Positions 17,439 to 27,359 of a stretch of 64,000 nucleotides of DNA are shown piece by piece; position 1 is the first letter of the stretch, and every line of letters starts with the position of its first letter. The stretch lies in assembly GCF_012849375.1 (NCBI RefSeq), contig NZ_CP051684.1, positions 5,270,001 through 5,334,000 of the forward strand. The letters are read 5' to 3'. A model generated the notes under the pieces. It saw only the letters and a list, made by a program, of their open reading frames with translations, was not told where the DNA came from and searched no databases. The DNA comes from Duganella dendranthematis (GTDB taxonomy: Bacteria > Pseudomonadota > Gammaproteobacteria > Burkholderiales > Burkholderiaceae_D). A program made the position numbers and the translations under genes.

Positions 17439-18365
17439 TTAGCGGTTGGCGATGCCGAACGGGATGTGCACCATCGGAATGTTGCCTGCCGGCGATTGCA
17501 GGTGGCTGAGCTGGTCATCGAAGAACATATGCGGTTTGAAGATGCCCAGCACCCGCGCTTTTTCCATGCCGCCCAGGAAGAAAGTTTCGTTGGCCGACAC
17601 GCCCCAGCTTTTCAGCGTGGTCACCACCCGCTCGTGCGACGGCGCGCTGCGCGCCGTGATAATGGCGATGCGCAGGATTTTTTTGTAGGCCGGATCGGCG
17701 CGCTGGGCGTCTTCCTCCAGTTGCTGCATCAGCGACAGCTTGCGGAACAGATCGGCCAGCGGTCCGGGCTGGTGCGGGATGGCGACCCGCTCGGTCTCGT
17801 GGGCGTGGAATTCGCTGACGTCGTTATTGCGCTTGAAGATAGTTTCAGATTCGTCGTCGGCGATCACGCCGTCAAAGTCGAAGGCGATGCGCAGTTCGCC
17901 GTCGGCCTCGTCGTCCTCGGTGCGCGACGGCAGCACCAGCCCGGCCGGATAGTTGGCCGCCAGCGCGCGCTTGACGTCTTCCTCGTTGGCCGACAGGAAT
18001 AGCGAGGTGTTGAACGCTGGCAGGTAGCGGTACGGCGATTCGCCGGTCAGGAAGCAGGCGCGCGAGATGTCCAGGCCGTAGTGGGCGATCGAGTTCATCA
18101 CCCGCAGCCCGGTCTCCGGTGAATTGCGCGAGAACAGCACCACTTCCACCGGCGCACTCTGCGGGTGGAATTTGTTGATATTGAGGAAGCGGCGGATGAA
18201 GGGGAAGGCAACGCCCTTGTCCAGCACGGTGGACAGTTGGGCTTCCTGGTACTTGCGGTAGGCTTCGGCGCCGTGTTCCAGATACACCTGGTGCGAGGCA
18301 GTCAGGTCAAACAGGGCGCTGGAGGCGATGCCGATCACCAGCTTGTGCTCGATAGGATAGGGCAT
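17439..18365 (-). CDS. 5'-nucleotidase (cytosolic 5'-nucleotidase I-like)
   Basis: A 308-residue protein of the 5'-nucleotidase family related to animal cytosolic 5'-nucleotidase I. A HAD-like motif FDFDGVIADDESE lies about residues 165-177, and conserved blocks VLFSRNSPETGLRVMNSI, RACFLTGESPYRYL and ETFFLGGMEKARVL are clear. The family hydrolyses nucleoside 5'-monophosphates. There is no signal peptide, so it is cytosolic. It is a single gene upstream of mfd, separated from it by the palindromic element. Confidence 0.85.
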   Translation of the reverse strand: MPYPIEHKLVIGIASSALFDLTASHQVYLEHGAEAYRKYQEAQLSTVLDKGVAFPFIRRFLNINKFHPQSAPVEVVLFSRNSPETGLRVMNSIAHYGLDISRACFLTGESPYRYLPAFNTSLFLSANEEDVKRALAANYPAGLVLPSRTEDDEADGELRIAFDFDGVIADDESETIFKRNNDVSEFHAHETERVAIPHQPGPLADLFRKLSLMQQLEEDAQRADPAYKKILRIAIITARSAPSHERVVTTLKSWGVSANETFFLGGMEKARVLGIFKPHMFFDDQLSHLQSPAGNIPMVHIPFGIANR

Positions 18366-18488
18366 GGAACGACAGGGAATGGATGATGTGCGTTACTGTA
18401 CCCGATTCGGGGCGGACGGTTGGCTTTCTTTTCTGCAATTTAATTATTGCCTCCAAGCAGTCACTGCGCTACATTGACAGTTCATTAC

Positions 18489-19634
18489 ATGGATGCTGGT
18501 GTGCTGAATCTCGATACTCTTCTACTGGTGCAAGTTTGCGTGACGCTGCTGACCACGGCGTTGCTGGTGGCCTCGGCGTGTTACACCGAAAGTCCGCCGG
18601 AACAGCGCTGGTGGGCCGGCGGCAATGTGCTGGTGTGCGTCGGCCTGGCGCTGACCGGCATCGAGTCGCTGCCGGTACTGCTGCATGGCGTGATCGGCTA
18701 TGGCGTGATCGCTTTCGGCCTGGCGCTGGCCTTGCGCGGCTTGCGCGTGCATTGTTCCTCCACTTTGTCGTGGCAAGCCATCGCGGTGATTACCGTGCTT
18801 GCCTTGCTGATTCCGGGCTGGTTCACGCTGGTGGCGCCGAGCTTGCGCGCGCGCCTGTGTTTCAGCGGGTTTTATTTCGCGCTGCTCAACTGGCTGTGCG
18901 CGGTGGTGGTGGCGCGGCATGGCGTGTGGCGCGTCAGCATCGTCAGCCTGACCGGATTTATCCTGCTGGGGCTGGCGCTGTTCCTGCGTGGCGTGCACAT
19001 GCTGCTGCACGTCGATCCGATGGACCACACCAGTTCGCTGGTGATGGGCTTGAGCACGCTGGCAATTCCGTTGGCGCAGATCTGCATCGCCTTCGGCCTG
19101 ATCCAGATGGTGATGTGGCGCTATGCCGAGCGCCTGCGCCGGCTGTCGGCGCTGGACGCACTGACCGGCGCCCTGAACCGCGCCGGCCTGGAAACCCAGG
19201 GCAAGCGGGTCGGTCTGCGTGCCTTGCGCGCCGGCCGCAGCCTGGCGGTGATCATGATCGACGTCGATTACTTCAAGCAGATTAACGATAACCACGGCCA
19301 TCCGGTGGGCGACGAGGTGCTGCGCCATCTGGCCCGCCTGCTCAAGGTGGAACTGCGGCCGCACGATTTGATGGCGCGCTTCGGCGGCGAGGAATTTGTG
19401 CTGGTGCTGGATGGCGTCGACCACGCGGCGGCGCTGAATATCGCCGAGCGCGTGCGCGCACGCATCGAGCACGAGGTGGTCGAGTGGGACGGCATGTCGG
19501 TACGCTACACGGCCAGCCTGGGCGTGGTCTGCTCGGATCAGCACAGCTACGATCTGTTCCGCCTGATTGCGGCCGGCGACGCCGCCATGTACCAGGCCAA
19601 GCGGGCCGGCCGCAACCGCGTGGCCGCCGGCTGA
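18489..19634 (+). CDS. Membrane-bound diguanylate cyclase
   Basis: A 381-residue protein with about six or seven N-terminal hydrophobic segments (to about residue 205) forming an integral-membrane sensor. A GGDEF domain with an intact FGGEEFVLVL motif follows. RPHD, five residues before GGEEF, fits the inhibitory RxxD site. It should make cyclic di-GMP in response to an unknown membrane signal. I start at ATG 18489; an in-frame TTG at 18447 would add 14 polar residues without a ribosome site. Confidence 0.87.
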   Translation: MDAGVLNLDTLLLVQVCVTLLTTALLVASACYTESPPEQRWWAGGNVLVCVGLALTGIESLPVLLHGVIGYGVIAFGLALALRGLRVHCSSTLSWQAIAVITVLALLIPGWFTLVAPSLRARLCFSGFYFALLNWLCAVVVARHGVWRVSIVSLTGFILLGLALFLRGVHMLLHVDPMDHTSSLVMGLSTLAIPLAQICIAFGLIQMVMWRYAERLRRLSALDALTGALNRAGLETQGKRVGLRALRAGRSLAVIMIDVDYFKQINDNHGHPVGDEVLRHLARLLKVELRPHDLMARFGGEEFVLVLDGVDHAAALNIAERVRARIEHEVVEWDGMSVRYTASLGVVCSDQHSYDLFRLIAAGDAAMYQAKRAGRNRVAAG

Positions 19635-19754
19635 GAGATTGTGCGCGCCACGCCACACTGGGCACGAATGTGATTGACGGTTACGTTGTCGGGGTCGCAT
19701 ATTAGTTGGGTAGGAACAATATTCACCAAATCTAACCAATGTGCCGGAGGCCGG

Positions 19755-21539
19755 ATGTTCAAAAATCTGCTCATCAAGTGGAAGCTGGCGACCTTGGTCG
19801 CCATTATGATGGTGGCGCTGCTGGTGGTGGGCGCGGCGGGCTATCGAGGGATTGCCAAGGTGGGCGGCGCGGTGAATGAGATCGGCGTGGTGCGTCTGCC
19901 TTCGATCCAGGGGTTGCTGGTGATGAGCGAGGGACAGACGGCGGTGTCGGCGGCCACGCTGTATGTGGGCACCTGGTCGCATGAGTACCAGTCGCAGGAC
20001 AAGTTCGCCGAGGCGATCGAGATGCGCAAGAAGGCCTGGGCCAATATCGACCGCGGCTGGAAGCGCTACGAGCCATTGCCGCAGACGAACGAGGAAGCGG
20101 TGTTGTGGAAGCAGTTCACCGGCGAGTGGGCGGCATGGAAGGCGGCCGACGATAAGCTCGGCGCCATCATCGCCAAGCTGGCGGTCAACAAGGACGAGCA
20201 GACGCAGAACGCCTTGTTCGGCGAGTTTTATCAGATCTTCAATCCGTCGCGCCCGTTGTTCCAGAAGGCCGAGTCCACGCTGATGAAAATCGAACGCCTC
20301 AACGAAGGCATTTCCGATGCCAGCGTGCGGGAGGGCATGGCGGCGGTCAGCAGCGCCGAGTGGGCGATGCTGATTGCGGCGGTGATCGCGGCGATGGTGG
20401 CGATCGGCTGCGCGGTGTACATCGCCGGCGCCATCACCAATCCGATCAACGAGGCGGTGCGGGTGGCGCAGACGGTGGCGTCGGGCGACCTGACCAGCCA
20501 TATCGAAGTGGCCACCAAGGAGGAGACCGGCCAGTTGCTGGGGGCGCTGAAGGAAATGAACGATAGCCTGATCCGCATCGTCGGCCAGGTGCGCGGTGGC
20601 ACCGAGACGATTGCCACGGCGTCGGCGCAGATCGCCAGCGGCAACCTGGATTTGTCGTCGCGCACCGAGGAGCAGGCCAGTTCGCTGGAAGAGACGGCGT
20701 CGTCGATGGAGGAGTTGACCTCGACGGTGCGGCAGAATGCCGACAATGCGCGCCAGGCCAATACGCTGGCGGCGTCGGCCTCCGGGGTGGCGCAGCGCGG
20801 CGGCGAGGTGGTGGCGCGCGTGGTGCAGACCATGGATTCGATCAATGCGTCGTCGTCCAAGATTGTCGACATCATTGCCGTGATTGACGGCATTGCGTTC
20901 CAGACCAATATTCTGGCGCTAAATGCGGCGGTGGAGGCGGCCCGCGCGGGTGAGCAGGGACGCGGCTTTGCGGTGGTGGCGGGCGAGGTGCGCACGCTGG
21001 CGCATCGCTCGGCGGCGGCCGCCAAGGAGATCAAGCAGCTGATCGGCGATTCGGTCGAGCAGGTCGGCGCCGGCAGCAAGCTGGTGGAAGAGGCCGGCGC
21101 GACGATGGGCGAGATCGTCACCAGCGTGCAGCGCGTGACCGATATCATGGGCGAGATCAGCATGGCGACCCAGGAGCAAAGCACGGGCATCGATCAAATC
21201 AATATGGCGGTCGGGCAGATGGATACGGTGACGCAGCAGAATGCGGCGCTGGTGGAGGAGGCAGCGGCGGCGGCGGCATCGCTGGAGGAGCAGGCGGCGC
21301 AGCTGGCGGAGGTGGTCAGCGTGTTCCGCATGGATGCGGTGTCGGCGCCACGCGCGCCGGCGATGGCGGCGCGGCGCACGGCTACGGCCACGGTACCGGC
21401 AGCTGCGGCTGCGACGAAATCGCGGCCGGCGCTGAAGTCGGCTGCCACCAAGCCAGCGGCGGCCTCAGCTTCTTCAGCGGCCAAGGCGCCGGCCCGGCAA
21501 ATGGCGACAGCGGCGTCGGACGATTGGGAAGAGTTTTAA
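19755..21539 (+). CDS. Methyl-accepting chemotaxis protein with CheR-tether-like C-terminus
   Basis: A 594-residue chemoreceptor. Transmembrane segments lie about 10-31 and 190-215 around a periplasmic four-helix domain, followed by HAMP and the cytoplasmic hairpin with [22 protein letters not shown] long Ala/Pro/Lys-rich linker of about 70 residues ends in DDWEEF. This resembles the NWETF-type pentapeptide on which CheR and CheB dock. ATG 19755 is preceded by GGAGG; an upstream in-frame start at 19674 would add 27 residues before the membrane segment and is rejected. It is about 60% similar in layout to the receptor at 5790, which lacks the tether. Confidence 0.92.
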   Translation: MFKNLLIKWKLATLVAIMMVALLVVGAAGYRGIAKVGGAVNEIGVVRLPSIQGLLVMSEGQTAVSAATLYVGTWSHEYQSQDKFAEAIEMRKKAWANIDRGWKRYEPLPQTNEEAVLWKQFTGEWAAWKAADDKLGAIIAKLAVNKDEQTQNALFGEFYQIFNPSRPLFQKAESTLMKIERLNEGISDASVREGMAAVSSAEWAMLIAAVIAAMVAIGCAVYIAGAITNPINEAVRVAQTVASGDLTSHIEVATKEETGQLLGALKEMNDSLIRIVGQVRGGTETIATASAQIASGNLDLSSRTEEQASSLEETASSMEELTSTVRQNADNARQANTLAASASGVAQRGGEVVARVVQTMDSINASSSKIVDIIAVIDGIAFQTNILALNAAVEAARAGEQGRGFAVVAGEVRTLAHRSAAAAKEIKQLIGDSVEQVGAGSKLVEEAGATMGEIVTSVQRVTDIMGEISMATQEQSTGIDQINMAVGQMDTVTQQNAALVEEAAAAAASLEEQAAQLAEVVSVFRMDAVSAPRAPAMAARRTATATVPAAAAATKSRPALKSAATKPAAASASSAAKAPARQMATAASDDWEEF

Positions 21540-21580
21540 CCAACAAGAACGTAAGCCACGTTTGGCGTAGTAGTACACTA

Positions 21581-21606
21581 AGGCAGCCTCGCGGCTGCCT
21601 TTTTTT
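21581..21606 (+). terminator. Rho-independent terminator after the second chemoreceptor
   Basis: An 8-bp stem, AGGCAGCC (21581-21588) with GGCTGCCT (21593-21600), has a TCGC loop and is followed by a run of seven T. Confidence 0.88.
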
Positions 21607-21674
21607 CGTTTGATGCACATCAAACGCGGCCTGCGGTGCGGTGATAGCTTGGTGACTCATCAAGGAGGCCCATC

Positions 21675-22055
21675 ATGCCAGCCATTGACAGCCCGCCCCA
21701 TGCGGAAAACGGCGAACGCCCGCCCACTGAAGTCCGTCTGATGGCGTTGGAAACACGCCTGACTGCGCTGCAGGTGGATCTGGCGGTGATCCGCGTCAGC
21801 TTTGCCACCAAGGATGATATCCAGCGGGTGCTGACCCTGTTGCATGAAAATAAGCTTGAGTTTCAAGCGGCGCTGGCCAAACACCGAGAGGACTCCAACG
21901 CGGCACTCGCCAAGCAGCGCGAAGACTTCAATGCGGCGCTGGCCAAGCAACGTGAGGATCTGCACAAGTCCTTGATGAGCCATATGTGGAAGCTGTACGG
22001 CTTTGCCTCGCTGATGCTGGGCGGCGTGTATTTCATCGCCCGCTATGTGCATTGA
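21675..22055 (+). CDS. Coiled-coil protein with C-terminal membrane anchor
   Basis: A 126-residue protein of unknown function. The middle (about 23-100) is a predicted coiled coil, ending in three near-identical 11-residue units (FQAALAKHRED, SNAALAKQRED, FNAALAKQRED at residues 63-95). The C-terminus (about 108-123) is one hydrophobic segment. The layout resembles the bacterial DUF1640/CCDC90-like coiled-coil membrane proteins, but I would not assign it. AAGGAGG precedes the ATG with good spacing. The gene stands alone between a terminator and the convergent lipase foldase gene, whose stop abuts its own stop. Confidence 0.75.
   Translation: MPAIDSPPHAENGERPPTEVRLMALETRLTALQVDLAVIRVSFATKDDIQRVLTLLHENKLEFQAALAKHREDSNAALAKQREDFNAALAKQREDLHKSLMSHMWKLYGFASLMLGGVYFIARYVH
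21861..21959 (+). repeat. Three tandem 33-bp coding repeats
   Basis: Three successive 33-base units (21861-21893, 21894-21926, 21927-21959) encode the 11-residue hendecads of the coiled-coil protein. Units two and three differ at only two residues at most but at several silent positions, so the repeat is kept at protein level rather than by recent duplication. Confidence 0.8.
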
Positions 22056-23035
22056 TTATTCGTAGGCGGGCAAACGCTTTTGTTCGTCGGGCGTAAAGCC
22101 GGCGTCGCGCAGTTGCTGCAGCGCGTTGGCGTCGCTGGTCGATTGCTGTAGTTGGCGTCGCTGGGTTTGGTAGGCGCCGATGCGGCGTTGCCAGTCGGCT
22201 TCCTCGCGGTCGACATCGGCCAGGCGCGCGGCGGCCGAGGGCGACAACGCAGTCGCGCGCAGGCGGTAGATTTCGTTATCGTCGGCGCCTTGCGCGCGCG
22301 CCTGACTGACCAACGCTTCCAGCTTGATGATGCGGGTCGGCGCTTCGCGGTCTTCGCGCAGCTTGGGCGGCAGGCGGGCGTCCAGCGCGGCCAGCCGTTG
22401 CTGGCGTTGGGCGTCGCTCAGGTTGGCGTCGCTGTTGATGTCGAGCCGGGCGATGGCGTCCAGGTCGTAAGCGTCGCTGGCGGCGAACAGGCCGGCGCTT
22501 TCGTCGTTGCTGAAGTAGGCGCTGCGCAGTTGCTGAACGGCGGCCAGGCGCTGTCGTGCGTTTTGCACGGGGTCGGGGGCTGGCGGCAGGTCACGTTCGA
22601 GGTCCACCAGCGCGCGCTTGTAGGCCAGGTAGGCGTCCAGCAGGCGCCGCGCTTCGGCTGCCGGAGCGGGGCGCAGGCGCTTGTCCAGTTCACGAATGAT
22701 GTCGGCACGGATCGCTTCCAGTGGACGCTGGCCCAGGCCGGCCAGATAGTAGTCGAACAGGTAGGCCAGTTCGGCGTTGACTTGCAGGCGGTCGTTTACG
22801 TCGGCGCGCACGGCTCCATCCGGCTGCGTGTCGGCGGCGGCGCGGCCGACGGGCGAGCCATCCGGCGCTGGCGCGGCAGCCGCGTCGCTGGCGGGATCAG
22901 CGGGACCAGCGCCGGCCGTCGCCGTCAACCAGGCCGGCGCGGCCGGCGCATCATGGTGCAGCAACAGGCCGACGCCAGCGCCCGCCAGCACGCCGACCAC
23001 CATCAGGCGCAGCACGGTGCGCGTCACAGTCTGCA

Positions 23036-23036
<1 letters not shown>
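22056..23036 (-). CDS. lifO: Lipase-specific foldase (lipase chaperone)
   Basis: A 326-residue protein with an N-terminal membrane anchor (about 8-26), an Ala/Pro-rich linker, and a helical domain with the Lif-type motif YLFDYYLAGLGQRPLEAI (about 93-110). LLDAYLAYK, ESAGLFAASDAY and the C-terminal GFTPDEQKRLPAYE are also typical. Foldases sit on the periplasmic side of the inner membrane and fold the partner lipase. The usual Arg three residues before the FDY motif is Ala here. The gene lies directly after the lipase gene, sharing one base (TAATG), so the pair is one operon. Confidence 0.88.
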
Positions 23037-24109
<1,073 letters not shown>

Positions 24110-24146
24110 CTATAATCATAGCCAAAAATAAACTACAGGGACAACC

Positions 24147-24824
24147 TTGCCGGCGCCATTCGACTTCCACCAATTCCAGGCGATGACGCCGCTCGACGGC
24201 GTCAATATCTGGGGCTATCTGCTCGACCGCTATGCCGACCGCATTACGGTCAAGCGCCGCAAGCCGGCGCTGGAGAACCTGGAAAAAATCTTCAACGCCA
24301 CCTTCAAGCTGGCCAACGCGGTCGGCTTCCGCGCCATGAATCTGCGCGATCTGTGCGGCGAGACCGGGCTGTCGATGGGCGGCTTGTACGGCTACATCAG
24401 CAACAAGGACCAGCTGGCCGAGATGATCGAGGATGTGGTGCGCCACGCAACCCACGAGGTGCCGAAGATGTTCGCCGACGTCGCCGATCCGCTGGACCGG
24501 CTGGAGGCGCTGATCCGCGCGTCGATTTATGTGTCGGAGATTTTGCAGCCGTGGTTTTACTTCGTCTTCATGGATTCGCGCGTGTTGCAGGCCGAGCAGC
24601 GCGGTACGGCCAAGGAGTCGGAGCTGCATGTGCAGGCGCTATTTGCCGCGGTGATCGCGCAAGTGCCGGGACTGCGCGGCAGTCCAGACCTGATCGCCGC
24701 GCATATTCTCGCCACGTTCCAGGACTGGTACGTCAAGCGCTGGAAGTACCGCGCCGCCGACATCGGGCCGGACCGCTTTGCCGACAGCGCCGTGCAGATG
24801 ATGCGCGGCTATCTGGCGGCCTAG
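24147..24824 (+). CDS. TetR-family transcriptional regulator
   Basis: A 225-residue regulator. The helix-turn-helix lies about residues 47-85: FKLANAVGFRAMNLRDLCGE then TGLSMGGLYGYISNKDQL, the standard TetR pattern. The C-terminal ligand domain is not recognisable. The start is TTG 24147, with AGGG 6 bases upstream; no ATG gives a full N-terminal helix. It is divergent from the lipase operon across about 196 bases, so it may regulate it, but no clear operator was found there. Confidence 0.82.
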   Translation: MPAPFDFHQFQAMTPLDGVNIWGYLLDRYADRITVKRRKPALENLEKIFNATFKLANAVGFRAMNLRDLCGETGLSMGGLYGYISNKDQLAEMIEDVVRHATHEVPKMFADVADPLDRLEALIRASIYVSEILQPWFYFVFMDSRVLQAEQRGTAKESELHVQALFAAVIAQVPGLRGSPDLIAAHILATFQDWYVKRWKYRAADIGPDRFADSAVQMMRGYLAA

Positions 24825-24854
24825 CGAAGCCCGGCCTGGCCCGGCAAGCCCAGT

Positions 24855-27254
24855 TTAGCGGCCGGGCCCGGTCGGCACCGGCTTGATGTTTTCCGCGCCC
24901 GGCGCTGCCGCCGGAGCCGTTGTCGGCGCACCCGGCGCACCCGGCGTCAGCACTTCGCCCGGCGTCACATTCTCGGCGCCGGCCGGCTGGTCGTCCATGT
25001 CCAGCGTATGGCGCGCGGCGTCGCCGGTGAATTCATCGTACAGCCATTCGCCATCCACCTGCGTCAGGCCTGCCGGCACCGGGCGCTCTTGCGGCGGCCG
25101 GCTCTGCATCGCCACTTTCATGTAGTCGATCCAGATCGGCAGCGCCACGGTGGCGCCGAATTCCTTGCCGCCCAGCGAACGCGAGTCGTCATAGCCCATC
25201 CATGACACGGCGACGATGCCGCCGCCGTAGCCGGCAAACCAGCCGTCGACCGCGTCGCTCGACGTGCCGGTCTTGCCGGCCAGGTCGGGACGGCCCAGGC
25301 GGGCCACCGCGCCGCCGGTGCCGGTACGGGTCACCTGGCGCAGCATCGAGTCGGTGACGTAGGCGTTGCGCGGGTCGATCACGCGGGCGTCGTCCGGCAG
25401 CGTGGCGCGCGGCTTGACTTCGGAGATGATCTTGCCGTCGCCATCGACGATCTTGGCGATCAGATACGGTTCGACCGAATAGCCGCCGTTGGCGAACACC
25501 GAATAGGCGCCGGCCAGCTGCGCCGGCGTCACCGCCCCGGTGCCCAGCGCCATGGTCAGGTTCTTCGGATGCTTGGCCAGGTCGAAGCCGAACTTGCCCA
25601 GGTAGCCGTGTGCGTACGGCACGGTGATGGCGCGCAGGATGCGCACCGACACCACGTTCTTCGATTCCGACAGCGCGGTGCGCATGGTGATCGGGCCGTC
25701 GAACTTGCCATCGTCATTCTTCGGCGACCACGCTTCGTTGCCGGTTTCGGCGCCGGTCAGATTGAGCGGGGCGTCGTTGATGATGGTGGCCGGCGAGAAG
25801 CCGCGCTCCAGCGCCGCCGAGTAGACGAACGGCTTGATCGACGAGCCCGGCTGGCGCCACGCCTGCGTGACGTGGTTGAACTTCTGCAGGTTGAAATCGA
25901 AGCCGCCCACCATCGCGTGGTAGCCGCCGGTGACGGCGTCGAGCGAGACGAAGCCGGCCGAGACCTGCGGCACCTGGCTGACCGCCCAGCCGCCCTTGTC
26001 CCCCTGCAGGATGCGGATCACCGCGCCGGGCCGCAGCCGGATCGCGTCCTTGGCCTTGTCGCTGAGCGCGCCGGCGGCCAGTCGCAGGCCGTCGCCGCTG
26101 ATGGTGATTTCTTCGCCGGACGGGTTCTGCACCTTGATGGCCTTGGCGCCGACTTCCAGCACCACGGCCGGAATCAGGCCGTCGCTGCCGGGACGCTTTT
26201 GCAGCGCGTCCTCGATGGCGTCGTCGCGCTCATCCTCGCTGGCCGGCAGCGTGATGAAGGCTTCCGGGCCGCGGTAGCCGTGGCGCTGGTCGTAGTTCAG
26301 CACGTTGCGGCGCATCGAGTCGTAGGCGGCTTTCTGGTCGGCCTTGAGAATCGTGGTGTAGACGCTGATACCGCGCGTGTACGATTCTTCCTTGAACTGC
26401 GCGTACACGGTCTGGCGCGCCAGTTCGGCCACATATTCGGCGTGGACGTCAAAGTCCTGGCCCTTGCGGTTGATGTGCAGGGTTTCATGCGACGCTTTCT
26501 GGTACTGGGCGTCGGTGATGTAGTCGAGGTCGCGCATGGCGCGCAGCACCACCTGCTGGCGTTGCTTGGCGCGTTTCGGGTTGACGGCCGGGTTGTGGCG
26601 CGCCGGATTCTGCGGCAGCCCGGCCAGCATCGCGGTTTCCGCCACGTCCAGGTCCTTCAGCGGCTTGCCGAAATAGGTCTGGGCGGCGGCGCCGAAGCCG
26701 AACGAGCGTTGGCCGAGGTAAATCTGGTTCATATACAGTTCCAGGATCTGTTCCTTGCTCAGTGCGGCCTCGATCTTCAGGGCCAGCATCACTTCGGTCA
26801 GCTTGCGGCTGTAAAACTTGTCGCGCGTCAGGAAGAAGTTGCGCGCCACCTGCATGGTGATGGTGGAGCCGCCCTGGCGCATGGCGCCGCCCAGGTTGGC
26901 CTTGGCCGCCCCCAGCGCGCGCTTCCAGTCGATGCCGTTGTGCTCGTAGAAGCGCTTGTCCTCGATCGCCAGCAGTGATTTTTTCATCAGCTCCGGCATG
27001 TCCTTGATCGGGATGAAGTCGCGGTGTTCTTCGCCGAATTCGCCGATCAGGGCGTTGTCGGCGGTGTAGATGCGCAACGGGATCTTCGGCCGGTAGTCGG
27101 TGATGGCGTCCAGCGACGGTAAATTGGGTGCGACGTACAGCAGCAGATACGCCAGCAGCAGCCCGCCGCCCACCAGGGCGGCCAGGCCGGCGCCGATGGC
27201 GGCACGGATCAGATTGCGGCGGTTGACCCACGCCGGCAGGTTGGAGGTTGTCAA
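24855..27254 (-). CDS. mrcA: Penicillin-binding protein 1A
   Basis: A 799-residue bifunctional peptidoglycan synthase. A cytoplasmic tail and membrane anchor (about 18-42) are followed by the glycosyltransferase domain with catalytic Glu in AIEDKRFYEHNGID (E98) and GGSTITMQ. Then comes the transpeptidase domain with SSIK (about 467), SESKN and KTGTSSD (about 665). It polymerises lipid II and cross-links the strands. The last 50 residues are a Pro/Ala-rich tail of low complexity. The gene is divergent from glpD. It is the usual length for proteobacterial PBP1A. Confidence 0.95.
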   Translation of the reverse strand: MTTSNLPAWVNRRNLIRAAIGAGLAALVGGGLLLAYLLLYVAPNLPSLDAITDYRPKIPLRIYTADNALIGEFGEEHRDFIPIKDMPELMKKSLLAIEDKRFYEHNGIDWKRALGAAKANLGGAMRQGGSTITMQVARNFFLTRDKFYSRKLTEVMLALKIEAALSKEQILELYMNQIYLGQRSFGFGAAAQTYFGKPLKDLDVAETAMLAGLPQNPARHNPAVNPKRAKQRQQVVLRAMRDLDYITDAQYQKASHETLHINRKGQDFDVHAEYVAELARQTVYAQFKEESYTRGISVYTTILKADQKAAYDSMRRNVLNYDQRHGYRGPEAFITLPASEDERDDAIEDALQKRPGSDGLIPAVVLEVGAKAIKVQNPSGEEITISGDGLRLAAGALSDKAKDAIRLRPGAVIRILQGDKGGWAVSQVPQVSAGFVSLDAVTGGYHAMVGGFDFNLQKFNHVTQAWRQPGSSIKPFVYSAALERGFSPATIINDAPLNLTGAETGNEAWSPKNDDGKFDGPITMRTALSESKNVVSVRILRAITVPYAHGYLGKFGFDLAKHPKNLTMALGTGAVTPAQLAGAYSVFANGGYSVEPYLIAKIVDGDGKIISEVKPRATLPDDARVIDPRNAYVTDSMLRQVTRTGTGGAVARLGRPDLAGKTGTSSDAVDGWFAGYGGGIVAVSWMGYDDSRSLGGKEFGATVALPIWIDYMKVAMQSRPPQERPVPAGLTQVDGEWLYDEFTGDAARHTLDMDDQPAGAENVTPGEVLTPGAPGAPTTAPAAAPGAENIKPVPTGPGR

Positions 27255-27359
27255 AGCACTATCTCTCGGTTGCGGAAGTATGCGCGATTATAGAACAAGG
27301 CTATTGTTACTTGGCGTCACTTGACGTAACGTACAGGGATATAACTCCCAAGGCATTAC

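Noticed and set aside
27255..27359. GlpR operator before glpD
   Set aside because: No sequence close to the known E. coli GlpR site is present; only the tandem ACTTGRCGT repeat was seen.
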